DNA from: Nemopilema nomurai
Taxonomy: Eukaryota > Cnidaria > Scyphozoa > Rhizostomeae > Rhizostomatidae
NCBI GenBank assembly: GCA_003864495.1
Contig: PEDN01001361.1
Coordinates: forward strand, 124,001-188,000
Length of the DNA stretch: 64,000 nucleotides
Direction: 5' to 3'
Part shown: positions 52,901-64,000 of the stretch, piece after piece
Layout of the letters: every line of letters starts with the position of its first letter
Position numbering within the stretch: position 1 is the stretch's first letter
The notes under the pieces: generated by a model
What the model saw: the letters and a program-made list of their open reading frames with translations, nothing else
Databases searched by the model: none
Told to the model about the DNA's origin: nothing
Translations under genes and position numbers: made by a program

Positions 52901-55798
52901 GACACACAATCACGGAGACTTGCAAATCAAGGAAACCTTAGAGCCAAGATCTGAAATCAGCACTCCAGTCCGAAGCATCATATGTGGATGCTTTTGCAAG
53001 GCAAAAATCATATCTTAATGGCAAATATGCAGTCACATTCTTACAACAAAAATCATGAAGCGACGCCCCTGGCTCTAGTTAAGACTTGTTGCCAACCTTT
53101 CATTCCTTTGTACCAGTCAGAAAATGGTAGTCCCAGTAACTCAGTAACTGGAATGTAAAAAGCAGGACAAACATTCTCTTTAACACGTATAGCGTGCGAC
53201 TCTTACAACGAAACCGCCACCCACCCGTAACGCTATAGATACTGCTCTAACAAGATGACAAAATATCGAATTTTAACAAAGGCCCGATGCCAACCAGGTT
53301 CAGTTTTACTAGCGGATTGCACATTACGTATCATGAGACAACCAGGTATACAGGTTCAAATACCAATACCAAATCAAAACAGCGAAAATTGTATGAGCGA
53401 AACCGAGTATCCGTGCCCTAAAGAGATTAAACTTTAATCAGAAATTTGTTTTTATCTGCTAGAAACTTCCAACGCACATGTTTAAGGCAGCTTTGCTCAG
53501 AAAGGATCAAAGGAACAGCGGCTAACCACCACTGAGCTGCTTGCCGTGCCTAGGCCCATTTCGTCTACATATGGGATCGGCTGGATGTGGCTTATTTCCC
53601 TTTCGCGCATATGGTTTCGATTCAATATAACCACACATCTGGGCTCAGAAGTCGGACAAACGCGAAGTGGATTCGTTTAACTAGTTTCTTGGTGGAATAG
53701 GCGACAAGAAAAGTGTCTATAGTAAACGGTTTTCTGACTTCAGATTACGGTCATGGGCCTAGTTTTCTGAATGACCCTCTTCAATCACACCCCAGGCATT
53801 GACCACTTCTTTCAGCTCGTACGTTCTAAAGCTTAATAGTCAGAAGAGAGTCAGTCGAAAGATGTCTCTGAAAAAAATTGGTTATTTTATAGCAATTTCT
53901 ATTCTTCGTTCTTTCATGGTCAGTTTTAAGCGCTTGTTGCGATCAGTTGCAAAACTGTTCGAGCCGGTAAATGCGCTGTTCTTCGCCAGTCTTCCAGTGT
54001 TTAAACAGTGGGTGCTTTACTTGGGTCGCTTGGACTCAGGAGAAGCGTGTAGGGAAAATCTCCCTCGAAGAGAAAGGAAAAAGGACGTTTCATGGGTGCG
54101 GCCGACGCATCTTGAAACTGATTGCGGCTACAATTAGTAGGCGATTGAAGGTCATTGAGGCTTCAGTTGCTGATAAACAAGCAAGTTGTTTAGACAAGGA
54201 AATCAAGGTAATAAATATGAATGACGTGTTGTGCGTTGGTGGGAGAATCAGCTGTCTAGAGACACTGGGGCTCTAGGGCGGTGCCCTTTCAATCTCAATT
54301 CAAACTTTACTTTAAATATTTTACAACAAATTGGTTGATCTTTGTATCAGATCAAATTGGTTGTCTAAACACCAGACATATTTATGATTAGATAATGTTT
54401 TACCTTCACCTTAGATTGAATGAGCTTAGAGAGGAAAATTTCCTGACAACTAGAGCATTCCGTTCTAAGCAATACACAATTAATAGGAAAGAACGGTTCA
54501 AATCACTTCCCACCCCTTCCCCTTCATAGATCAAATGGTAGATAGCAACCAATAAGAAAATGGAAACCTATATCCTGACGTGGTCCGACTTCCAAATAAG
54601 CAAAGTTCTTTCAGGAACACCCCCATCACAGGGAATACGAGCATCGGTTGGGTGTCGAACAGAAGTAATAAGCAAGGCAATCGTAAAAGGAGTTTGATTT
54701 GGCCGCTCAAAAAACGCAGAGCTTAAATACGTGTAGGAAACGTAGGGTGAAAAACGTGGTAACACATTGGTGAAACGCGAACTCAATTTTCGTCAACCTT
54801 TTATTACCACACACATACCACATTTTTACTAAAGACACAGACACTGCAACAACAAAACGAAAAACAGAAAGATAGCAACAACAACTACTTGATACAACAG
54901 CCACTACTAAAAAACAAGAGTTGCAACAACAACAAACACCATTCATAAAGCAATTTTAGGTGACCTTGAGATCCTCTCACTACACGAGGCACGAAGGAGC
55001 AACACACTTCAAACTGGCTTTTAGACGCAGATAAAGGTTTTCACGTGTCAAACACAAATAGGCCAAAACTTTGGTGCATTATCAAAATCTTTTAATAGGA
55101 AAAACGTTCGACAGTCAAAAATCGTGAAGATAATCGCGATATAATCCTAAAATCCAGAAAAGTCGGAAACAGAATAATTAATGAGGGGAGATTTATAAAC
55201 CTAAATTTGGCACCGTCAAATGGAATGATATATTAAACTAAACATCAGTGACTTAAATAATTTAAGCATTAATGGACATTAATTTTGTAAGTAGATTATG
55301 CAAGGACTTAGATACCTTAGAGAGTTTGTCTGTTTCTCTTTGACGTAATAGATTCCGCACAAAAAGCAATACTAATGCATTGATCGTAGCAATACATAAC
55401 ATGTTTGATGGCATTAAGAGAGCGATCGTACTGCGCTTGAAAAGTTCTAAATGCTAATTCAGGAACATAACTGGCTCTAAGAAAAGCCTTTCAACATGTT
55501 TTCGTAAATTGAATCCGAATATGCAGCGAAATACACAGCGATGATGTCGCGCATGTCCGATTTACATAGGGGGACTGGGGCGAAACTAAAAGAGTCTGGT
55601 AACGAGAGAAAACCAAGAATTTGTTTTGTTTTTTCCAACTGTCAACAGCCTTGGCTAAGAAGAGGATTTCAACAACTTCAATTTGCCTTGAAAAAAATAA
55701 AACAAATCCTGAAGAAAAGCGGTTATTGAGAAAGCAAATAAAGAGCTATGATGTCATCTAAATCAATCAATTTAAGTCAATAAATCTGACGTGGAATA

Positions 55799-55850
55799 AT
55801 TTTGTACAAGTAACTCATCATTCAGTTTAGATGAGTTACTTGTACAAAAT
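55799..55850. repeat. Perfect 21-bp inverted repeat with 10-base loop (hairpin)
   Basis: Bases 55799-55819 are the exact reverse complement of 55830-55850, with the loop ATTCAGTTTA between. The stem begins ATTTTGTACAAG. Pairing stops abruptly at both outer ends. No terminator-like T-run or gene context explains it. Confidence 0.95.
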
Positions 55851-56046
55851 GCCTGATTCACTTTGTTTTGACATATGCACTTTGACAGGTCTGTTAGCAA
55901 ACGAACGTAAACCGCTTACAGTAATGTTTACATCTTCCAATCCAATAACGCTGCACTTTTAACTAGCTGTTGTTTTTACCTAGCAGCCAAGGAAGCGTTT
56001 TAGAAAACTTGAAATCGACGCCCCAGTTCCAGCCTTTAGCTTATTG

Positions 56047-56080
56047 CAACAGTATGACATCCTCAACAGTATGACATCCT
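56047..56080. repeat. Exact 17-bp tandem duplication
   Basis: CAACAGTATGACATCCT is present twice head-to-tail without mismatch, implying a recent duplication. Confidence 0.9.
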
Positions 56081-59000
56081 GACAAGCGGTTTTAGGGAGC
56101 CGTTCTAGGAAGTCTTCGATCTTAAGTGTCCCAACGGCAACGAGATAGAGAAGCAAAATTGACAGTGACCTAATAGCAGCTACAAAGAGCAGCATCCAAA
56201 ATCCCAAAGTAATGAGTTTGGCTGAGACGAAATGAGAAAAAATCTAGGCCCTAGGCTAAAAGCTGGGGCTATCAACGTCTTTCATCAGAATATAAGGAAA
56301 AGCGGCAACATGTTGGACTGGTAAATCAATTGACTGAGGAAATCTGGAGTATAATAGGCTATGTCAATTTAAAAATAATCTGAAAAATGTTAATATCATT
56401 GCCTTATTTAAGGATTTATTTTGTGACTAGTAGGAATATTCTCCAGTCTGACTGGATTTTCTGAGAACAGTTCCAAACAAAACAGCATTAACACATAAAT
56501 AATGAAAAGTATTTCGCTGTAAAAATAGGAAATTTTTATTATTGTTTACTCATGAAGTAATAAGGACTTTAAGGTAGTTTTGAAACTATTTGTACACCAG
56601 CTAATTAAGGATATATAACCTTATTGCTCGTATACAATTCCAACCAGCTAAAAACCAACTCGGTTTAAAGATAGGGTGAACAGAAATCCAAAAATGAGCC
56701 TTTGGTCGAATGAATTTGAAATAAATGAGCCTTTAAAAGTAAAGACAGCTTAAAGAAACTGAACAAAAATTTTACTAAGAACATGCATTAATATAGAGAA
56801 GCAAATGCTTGACAGATGACACATAAATTTATGGTATCGACACAGAAACGGATTGCTTGAAGATACTAAACATATTGGCTGTAAATTGGAGCAGGAAAAA
56901 AGAAGTACCAAAAATGAAAGACCAACATCTAGGCATAATGGGCTTCTGAGAAACGGCTTCGAAAAGAATGGCAACTTAGTATAGTACATCATAAACAAAG
57001 TGAATAACCCAATCGCATAGTAGATTGTATCTTTAATTTTGTAACCTATCACATTTTGTATCATAAAACACATAATGAAGCCAAAAATGGTAAATGAAAA
57101 CACAAAATATGGCAAAAACGCTTATTAGGTGCGCAAAAGGAACAGAAGGATAAAGGGGTGCTATGCAGGCCCATCCTATGCAAAAATGTAATATTGTGCC
57201 AAAGCTGGCACATTAATCATAGTAGCGTCTAGGACATGTTGGAGCCTTCTATTGATACCTTGTTGGTGAATGTAAGAGACACGTTGAAAGAAAACATGAA
57301 ACTTAAAGTTCAATACACATGTCTTGTCTCTCGACACACATCTTTGGCATGGTCATTGAATAAGAAATGGATAAGATATCATAACCTCACATCCACCAAA
57401 CTTAAGCAATAGCATATACTGAGGGAATTAGCAGAAATTATGCCTATAAAAGAAGACGGGAAAGATTCATCACCACGTGGTGCTTCCTTTTTAAGAGACT
57501 ACGAACAATGGCAGAATGATGCCCGGGGCAGCTCAGAGGTGCCCATTAGAGCTGCTTAGAAGTTGGTGGGATGCGAGAGAAGTGGACACAGCGCTGTACC
57601 GTGCTTCGGCGAATTCGAGGGAGAGACTAGTCGCACAATGTGCTTAAGCAAAGATTCGCTGCATCAAGGGAGCGAAGCAATCGATTGCAAAGAATCTTGG
57701 AATAAAAGCAAGCCTGAGTCTTGCCTAGCAATCTACTGAGTACCATAGATCGCAGAAGCAACTTAAAGATCCTCCGTGGCCTGTCGAATTGTTCCAGTGA
57801 CCAGTATGAACGGAAAATCTGTGCACATGGAAAGCGGATCAAATTGCTAGACATCTATCAGCACGACATCAAACAATAACAAGCACTAAAATAGGCCAGG
57901 CGCTCAGTTTGGCTAGATAAATATGTCAAAATGTAATTGTGAAGCCTGAACATTTGAAGGTTAAACAAGTACAGTCTCTTTGAAGTCTCTTAAACTCATC
58001 ATCACTATTTGGTATGTTTGTGGTCAATTTCACAAGTTTCTTTATCACGCCCAATAAAAACTGGGAGATCTACATCGAGCAGTTTTTTATTTGTGTGATA
58101 AAATGTTATGTCTAGATTATACAGTGGGTTTGGACAAGTATAATTTTTGCAAAAGATCAAAACAAACAGTAGAGAAATGACAACAGCTGTGCGGAAAGGC
58201 CAGTAGCATATTCAGTGTCACTTTACCCAAATCATCAGACGCATGGCCATGAGGGTCTGGTTTCTCTCATGTGTTCAAGAATGATCTCTATTTTACACCT
58301 GTGTCAAACTAAGTAACTATTGAGGAACATAATGGTAGCGATTGTCAAAATACAAAAGTTACTTCACAGACAACGATCTTCCGTTAAAGGCCACCAAATC
58401 ACCTTGAAGAAACAGCACAAGAAGATGTACTATAGCAAGATCTTTCAAACGTGCATGCAAAGATTCATAGCTACAAACGTGGGTCGAAAAGACGTCGTGA
58501 CATCAATTGAAAACATTCTTAAAAAGCAAAATTTCTCCGGTTAGATTACGAGGTGTGGTGCATGCCACGAAATGGCAGACGCCTAATGCCCAAATAACAG
58601 GCTGCTAACATGAAGACGAATGATCTAAAAACTTGTTCAGGACAATGTGCATCAACAATTCCACCTAAAAAGACGACGCTCTAAAAAGATTCACACTTTT
58701 GCTCTGGCAGACGTGTAGCAAAATGATCCCTGATTTCAAACATACTCGCAGTAACGAACCTATGCTAGCAATGGCTCATCATTAGATCCGAGTTTTCCCG
58801 GCTCTGTCTTGGCTGCGGCTATTTAACAATGGTTGATATGTTCAATATTACAGTTCTCAGGAATCTTCGGTTACAAGATACGGCATGTTTGCACTTACTT
58901 TGCAATTCAACCTCCTGCGTGGTAAGCTTTTCATGAAATAAACATTTACCTTAAGATAGCGAGCACTTCAAATATACTGGCAACTCAAGACTACCTAATT

Positions 59001-60961
59001 TCATCCTCTAATATTGACTTGACTTTAAAAATGGACCTATGACAATTGTTTCCCCATTAACCAGATAGGTTTTTGAAATACTAGAATTATTTACGTGAGT
59101 AAAGCGCTTGAAAGATATCCGTTCAAGGTTTTAAATGAGATTCAAACAAAAGCCAGGTAATCTTGGTCAACAGATAAACTTTCTAGAGCAATCTGCAAAC
59201 AGCATTCTGTGGACAGCTTTGCAAGAAGACGCAAATATCAAAGACGTGCGTCTGGTCTCTGCCAAGCTCGAGAGAAATGGGGTTGTTTACATGCTAGGCG
59301 TCAGAGAAGAAAGTTTGCCAACATCCAGAGACATGAATGCTAGTAAGGCCGCATCTTTTCATCACGGAACACAATACGGGCAAGCACGAGAAAACGGTTG
59401 CTAAAAACAAAGCTTGCTTCGAAAAGGTATGCCTTTTTGTAGTATGCTGACAAAAAGGCACTGGCATAAAAATTTGGAGAATATTTGTAGCTAGGACACG
59501 TTGGACAAACAGAAGAGCGACAAGTGAGAGTTTCCAAGAAAGCGAAAATGGATGAAACAGAGCCAGGAGTGTAATAGATGAAAAACGAAAGGAGAGTATA
59601 CCTAGCCCCAAGGCAAAATAAATTTTTGCAAAATTTTGATAGAAAATAGCACGAAAAGCGCTGTGTGCATTGTTTTCGCACAGGCTGCATTAATAAATTG
59701 TCTCGAAGGAATCCAACACCAAATTCTAACCAGGTCAAATTGATTGAAATGATCCCTCAAGCAGAAGAGAGGCGGGACACACTTGAAAAATCTCAGGAAC
59801 GTCAAGACATTGTTAATATGAACCAAACTTGTCGCACATTACAATTCTATGCCCTCGGTGCGAAATTCTTATTTGTTCCTCCAACGAGGAATTAATTTAT
59901 CTTTGTCCAGGGTGAGAATTTCCTCAGGTCGTGACGTCACTGCATTCATCTCCGCATGCAAAGGTCAGACTCATAGACGGTGGTGAATGGGTGGACATGG
60001 GTGTGGAATTCTTGGCCGACAGTCATAATAATACAGTTTTAAACACTGTACAGTCTCAAAACCAATATTTGTTTCGTGCCCCTGAATTTGGTTCTAGTAT
60101 CGTTAAGGAACGGGGTGAGCCCCTTTTTGTGGGCAGGTATCTTCCAAAAGAAACCCCGTTGACTGTTTCGGTGACAAAACTTGCAGCCTACCGCCTTGAC
60201 TGATAAAGTATCTGTTCCACGGGCAGCGTACACGACAAAAGAAAATATTTATGAAAAACAGGAGCAGCAAGTTACAATGAAAACATTTTGTTGTCCTGAC
60301 AAAACAAGCCGCCCGCGGTGATTATCTTTAGCTCTGCAACAAGGCATCGAGTGAAAACAGAGCTGGATACCGAACGTATGTACCAGGCTGGACATAAACA
60401 GGCCTAAATAAAGTGCGGTGCAAGCGAATTGCGTATACCTCAAAAGCATGCAGTTAACTCGTGAACCCGAGTTGAATGAAGAGGTTGTTACAAGGGGGCT
60501 CGTACTCACACAGTAAACTTCCATCTTGTCCATGGCTCGGCTTGCGACGGGCTCTGTCTTCAACTAAGCACTTAGACACGCCAATGAATCACGATATTTA
60601 CCGTAAAAACCAAACGTGTGGTTCGAACTCTCCTGCGTTGGTTGATGAGAAGAAAGGCCGCGATGCCAGCTCACGGACAGGTCGTGTTACTGCCTTCGCG
60701 CTAGGAACAGGAAAACACATCCAACGTGCAAACCAAGGGTTTTATCTTGATGACAATCGTAGAGAATGTCGTCTTTGTTCTCGGAACAAATACTCTTTAC
60801 CAAGGATGAGCAAAATAACATTGTTATGAACCCATTCGAATTCGATAAAAGAATGAACTCGATGTACACATGATCAAACAAAGGCTTTTTTCATTAAAAA
60901 AGGCAAACAGTCAAGAATTTGGAAATCTCATTCGGCTTTCCTAACAATTGAATTTGTTTCC

Positions 60962-60993
60962 TAGCAACGAGCTGCGCGGGGTGCTTGTTGCTA
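60962..60993. repeat. 11-bp inverted repeat (hairpin)
   Basis: TAGCAACGAGC and GCTTGTTGCTA flank a 10-base GC-rich loop. The single mismatch becomes a G-U pair if the minus strand is transcribed. Confidence 0.7.
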
Positions 60994-61466
60994 AGCCAAC
61001 TAGCTATGTTCTTTTGTAGCAGATTTTGCAGCGTGATTTTCTGAATCCTAGTTCTTTCATTCAAGATACTACTGCAACGTGATCCGTGTTTCTTAGAAGA
61101 CACGTGGTCTAACTAATTAAAACAGTATGCGTCTCCCCCGCAGCGTCATTTGGCAGAGAGGCCTAAAATGCTTTGGCATTGGGCGCCTCGTTACCCAACG
61201 TAGGTTAAGCTATTGTGACAAAATTCCACTTTCTTTATAGATGTAAAACTATCCAACAAATAAGTAACGAGACAATTTATTGCCATTATGAACACGTCAG
61301 GGCCATATAGATCATGAATTTGGGCATTCGAACTAGTGAAATTTCGAGTTTGTCATAGGTCTAGCAAGTTTCTCATAAGTATCATCCATAACATGGCATT
61401 TTCCTGTGTATTTTCAGAAATAAGAAAAAATTATATTACCACAGAATGCTCGAGACAGGGTTAATT

Positions 61467-61589
61467 ACCCTGCCAAGGCCCGAATTTACTTTGAAATGAC
61501 AGTATGATTCACATGTGATTGCTGGCAGTTCTTATGGAACAGAATGACTATTTCTCAAGCCTTGAAGGATATTACCCTGCCAAGGCCCG
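61467..61589. repeat. Pair of 19-bp direct repeats
   Basis: ATTACCCTGCCAAGGCCCG occurs near 61464-61482 and again near 61571-61589, about 107 bases apart, with unrelated flanks. The length and identity make coincidence unlikely. Confidence 0.7.
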
Positions 61590-62323
61590 CAAACGCCTGG
61601 CCAGAAGGCGCAGTGACCCACTGACGAGATGCAGCTGACAACGAGCAGTGTCTAGAAGCGATGATAACGGTCCGGCTGAGAAAACAAATGGCTCGTCATT
61701 TGAGGTTACGCAGTCACATAAGTTGCCCTTCGTCTGCATACTATCTCCTTAAACAGTGTCTCTCTTGCAAATTTTGATCCGACCGACGATTGCTTGAATG
61801 TTAACTTAATCCAAAGATATTCAGCGCAGATAACGGTTTTGATCCAATTTCCATCATGAGGTCAGGGAACAAGATTAAGGCATCAAGAACAGTCAACTGA
61901 TGAATACGATGTGAAGAGATCTTGTGACACGGCTTAAAACGTGTCAATTGTTCGGTTACGAAAAGGGCAGCACAGCCAAGGAATTCATACCACTAAGTGA
62001 GCCGTGAAGCATGGGCCTAAGGCCAGTGGAGCTGACCCTGAAGGTGAAGTCAACAAAGAAACACCAAACCCTGCCTGCTGTTGAACGCTACGTCGTGGTG
62101 CAAGAACTGGAGACACTCAGAGATATGAGATGTTCCACCTTAAAATCATTCACATGCTTTGTATACTGCATAAAACTAGCAGAGCATCAGGGAAAATGAG
62201 AATTAAATCGCCTCTTCTAAAAATAGTATATAATCATTTACACACCCTTTAGAGAAAATCCAGAAACACTATACTTTTCAAGAAAATTTTCGCGGGAAAA
62301 TATATTCGCTTCTTGAAACACCT

Positions 62324-62551
62324 TTGAAGAAGAGAGATCTTGAAGTAGAGAGATCTTTGAAGTAGAGATATCTTTGAAGTAGAGAGATCTTTGAAGTAGA
62401 GAGATCTTTGAAGTAGAGAGATCTTAGAAGTAGAGAGATCTTTGAAATAGAGAGATCTTTGAAGTAGAGAGATCTTTGAAGTAGAGAGATCTTTGAAGTA
62501 GAGAGATCTTTGAAGTAGAGAGATCTTTGATGTAGAGAGACCTTTGAAGTA
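62324..62551. repeat. 17-bp minisatellite, about 13 copies
   Basis: The unit GAAGTAGAGAGATCTTT, carrying a BglII site (AGATCT), is repeated about 13 times. There is a one-base length variant near 62340 and occasional substitutions (ATATCT, CTTAGAAG, GAAATAG, GATGTAG, GACCTTT). Since 17 is not a multiple of three, the minus strand passes through all three frames and gives the 17-residue period KDLSTSKISLLQRSLYF with no stop. The plus strand hits TAG. Confidence 0.92.
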
Positions 62552-64000
62552 CATCGGGTCATAATGATTTTTTCTCAGAACCTCATATCAGCGAAACGCT
62601 ATTTCTGCCTTGTGGTTTAATCTGGGCAAAGTTTTTGTAGGTTAATCGCTATCTAAAACTGCCTAAGAGCTGCTAAGAAATAGGAGAAGAAAGACTAGAC
62701 AAAAAAGCAATCAACTTTCGGCTGACTGGGATAACAAACGGTATTTAATGTGGCATTAATTAGTGTATCACGTCACTTTGACTACGCGACACAAGTATCT
62801 TTACAATCAAAAGGCAAGGCTTTGACGTCACTGTAGATGCTAGATTAGGCTTTGGGTACACATATACTTAAGCCTTTTTTACTTGTGTTATCAAATAAAA
62901 AAATCGTTGCTTGAAAAATGTCGAGGTCAGAATGGCCAAAATATTGTGTCAAAATAAATTTAAAAGATAGGCAGCGCCACACGTGTTGTTTGAAAAAGTG
63001 GAACAGGGGATAAATGAAACGAGGTAAAACTATTTGAAAAATCCAATAAACAATACAACAATTGAATGAAGGCAGCGAAGTCAATAATAACTGGGGATAA
63101 ATGCTTGAAACGTCTCACGGGCCTTCACGGAAAATCTAGAAAAGAAGATCCGTGAAATCTGGTCTGGTCTTATTAGCAGCATCCCTGCATACACCCACTT
63201 GGGAATCTTGGCCTGCACTTGGTCCCCTTTCACCATTTCTGCCCTTTTTGTTTTTCTTCTTGTTTTTTCTTTTCATGGATTGCTCATTGAAAGCTTGAAA
63301 AAACCGCATCTTTTATTTGGATTGTTTAAATTGAACGGCTGCAACAGTGGCGTGCCTGCTCCAGTTTAATTAAATTTTTGTTACCGTTGGAGATTTGCGG
63401 GCGATTGCAAGTGATTAAGGCAGTCCTATAAAAAACAGTAGCTAATGCCATGTTTGTGCATGTGCGATTGTTCGTTCGGGTCTATTGGCTTACGGATTCT
63501 GAAGAGGACACTTATTGACTTATTGAGTCATAGAAAACGATGATGATGCAGTGTCTAAGCTTGTCATATCTATTTTTGACGTATACACGTGGAGAATCTA
63601 TATAACAATAAAGAAGTTGCAGATCGAGCACGGATGCTTTCAAAGATAACATAAAAAGTGTTATTTCTTGACAAAATTATTAAGTAAGAGACTATTTTGA
63701 CAGTGTAGAGGGGATGAAAATGAAACGGGGTTATTGCTCCAGCATGAAAATAGACTGGAATAATTGTGGCTGGAGAATCAAGTTGTACCAATAATAAAGA
63801 CAGACACTTGTTCCATGTACCTTGATCGTAAAATGTTTAGAGAAACAATAGGTTGATGAAAAATAAATTTTGGAAAAGTTAACGTTAATCGAAACAGACT
63901 GGTTGAACAGCTCTGGAGGCTCACAAGACTGTAGGAAAAGTGTAGCAAGTGGCAAGGGTTGCTCAATCATGAATCAGTATTAAATTTTACACCGTCGTGC

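Larger units (their letters stand above)
49954..64000. other. Right-hand region; presumed Homer 5' intron(s) and flanking DNA
   Basis: A 14-kb stretch with only short open frames. I searched by eye on the minus strand for the EVH1 signatures HVF, NWVP, FGQW and VYGLGF and did not find them. The recognisable structures are hairpins and tandem repeats, listed separately. Two weak candidate exons on the minus strand (52198-52283 and 60510-60533) are described in findings. Confidence 0.4.

Noticed and set aside
53799..54276. Two overlapping plus-strand frames of 112 and 101 codons
   Set aside because: No recognisable family and no splice context, and the two frames compete for the same bases.
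54707..54946. Cysteine/valine-rich minus-strand frame
   Set aside because: It comes from a CAA/TTG-rich low-complexity stretch, not from a conserved protein.
59135..60203. Clustered open frames on both strands (90-132 codons)
   Set aside because: A possible THVF match to EVH1 on the minus strand (near 59250) was tested and fails: the residues after it do not follow the EVH1 pattern and a stop comes soon.
60615..60630. B-box-like GGTTCGAACTC
   Set aside because: The flanking bases do not form a T stem and there is no A box at the right distance upstream, so it is not a tRNA.

Overview
This is AT-rich, intron-dense animal nuclear DNA. There are no bacterial-type operons, and the coding sequence lies in short exons (39 to 753 bp) with GT-AG borders and intact reading phase. 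Four genes could be rebuilt by joining exons by eye. All are widespread metazoan families: a TTC39-type tetratricopeptide protein, an ENSA/ARPP19 phosphatase inhibitor, a K+-dependent Na+/Ca2+ exchanger (NCKX, SLC24A) and a Homer scaffold. Their divergence from vertebrate homologues, the many homopolymer C/G tracts and a small MITE-like element suggest an invertebrate, perhaps a cnidarian such as an anthozoan. The species assignment is inference only.

Layout, left to right. 787-6680 (+): the last ten exons of the TTC39-like gene, with the 5' part off the left edge. 6681-13975: no gene recognised. 13976-16625 (-): complete three-exon ENSA/ARPP19 gene, tail-to-tail with TTC39. 16626-25782: no convincing gene, one 155-bp MITE-like element. 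25783-41599 (+): complete seven-exon NCKX gene (669 aa) with a 7-kb first intron that contains an inverted duplication. 41600-46035: gap between convergent gene ends, with a 12-bp minisatellite. 46036-49953 (-): the last five exons of Homer, covering its coiled-coil and C-terminal zipper. 49954-64000: no convincing exons. The Homer EVH1 domain should lie upstream on the minus strand, but I could not find it there. This stretch does hold a perfect 21-bp hairpin and a 17-bp tandem repeat.

Functionally, the exchanger and the Homer scaffold both act in calcium handling and lie tail-to-tail about 4.4 kb apart. ENSA/ARPP19 is a cell-cycle PP2A-B55 regulator. TTC39 is a poorly characterised helical-repeat protein. 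I see no evidence that the four form one pathway. No previously undescribed system stands out. The best leads are the inverted duplication in NCKX intron 1, the perfect hairpin near 55.8 kb, the minus-strand-open 17-bp repeat near 62.4 kb and the missing Homer 5' exons.
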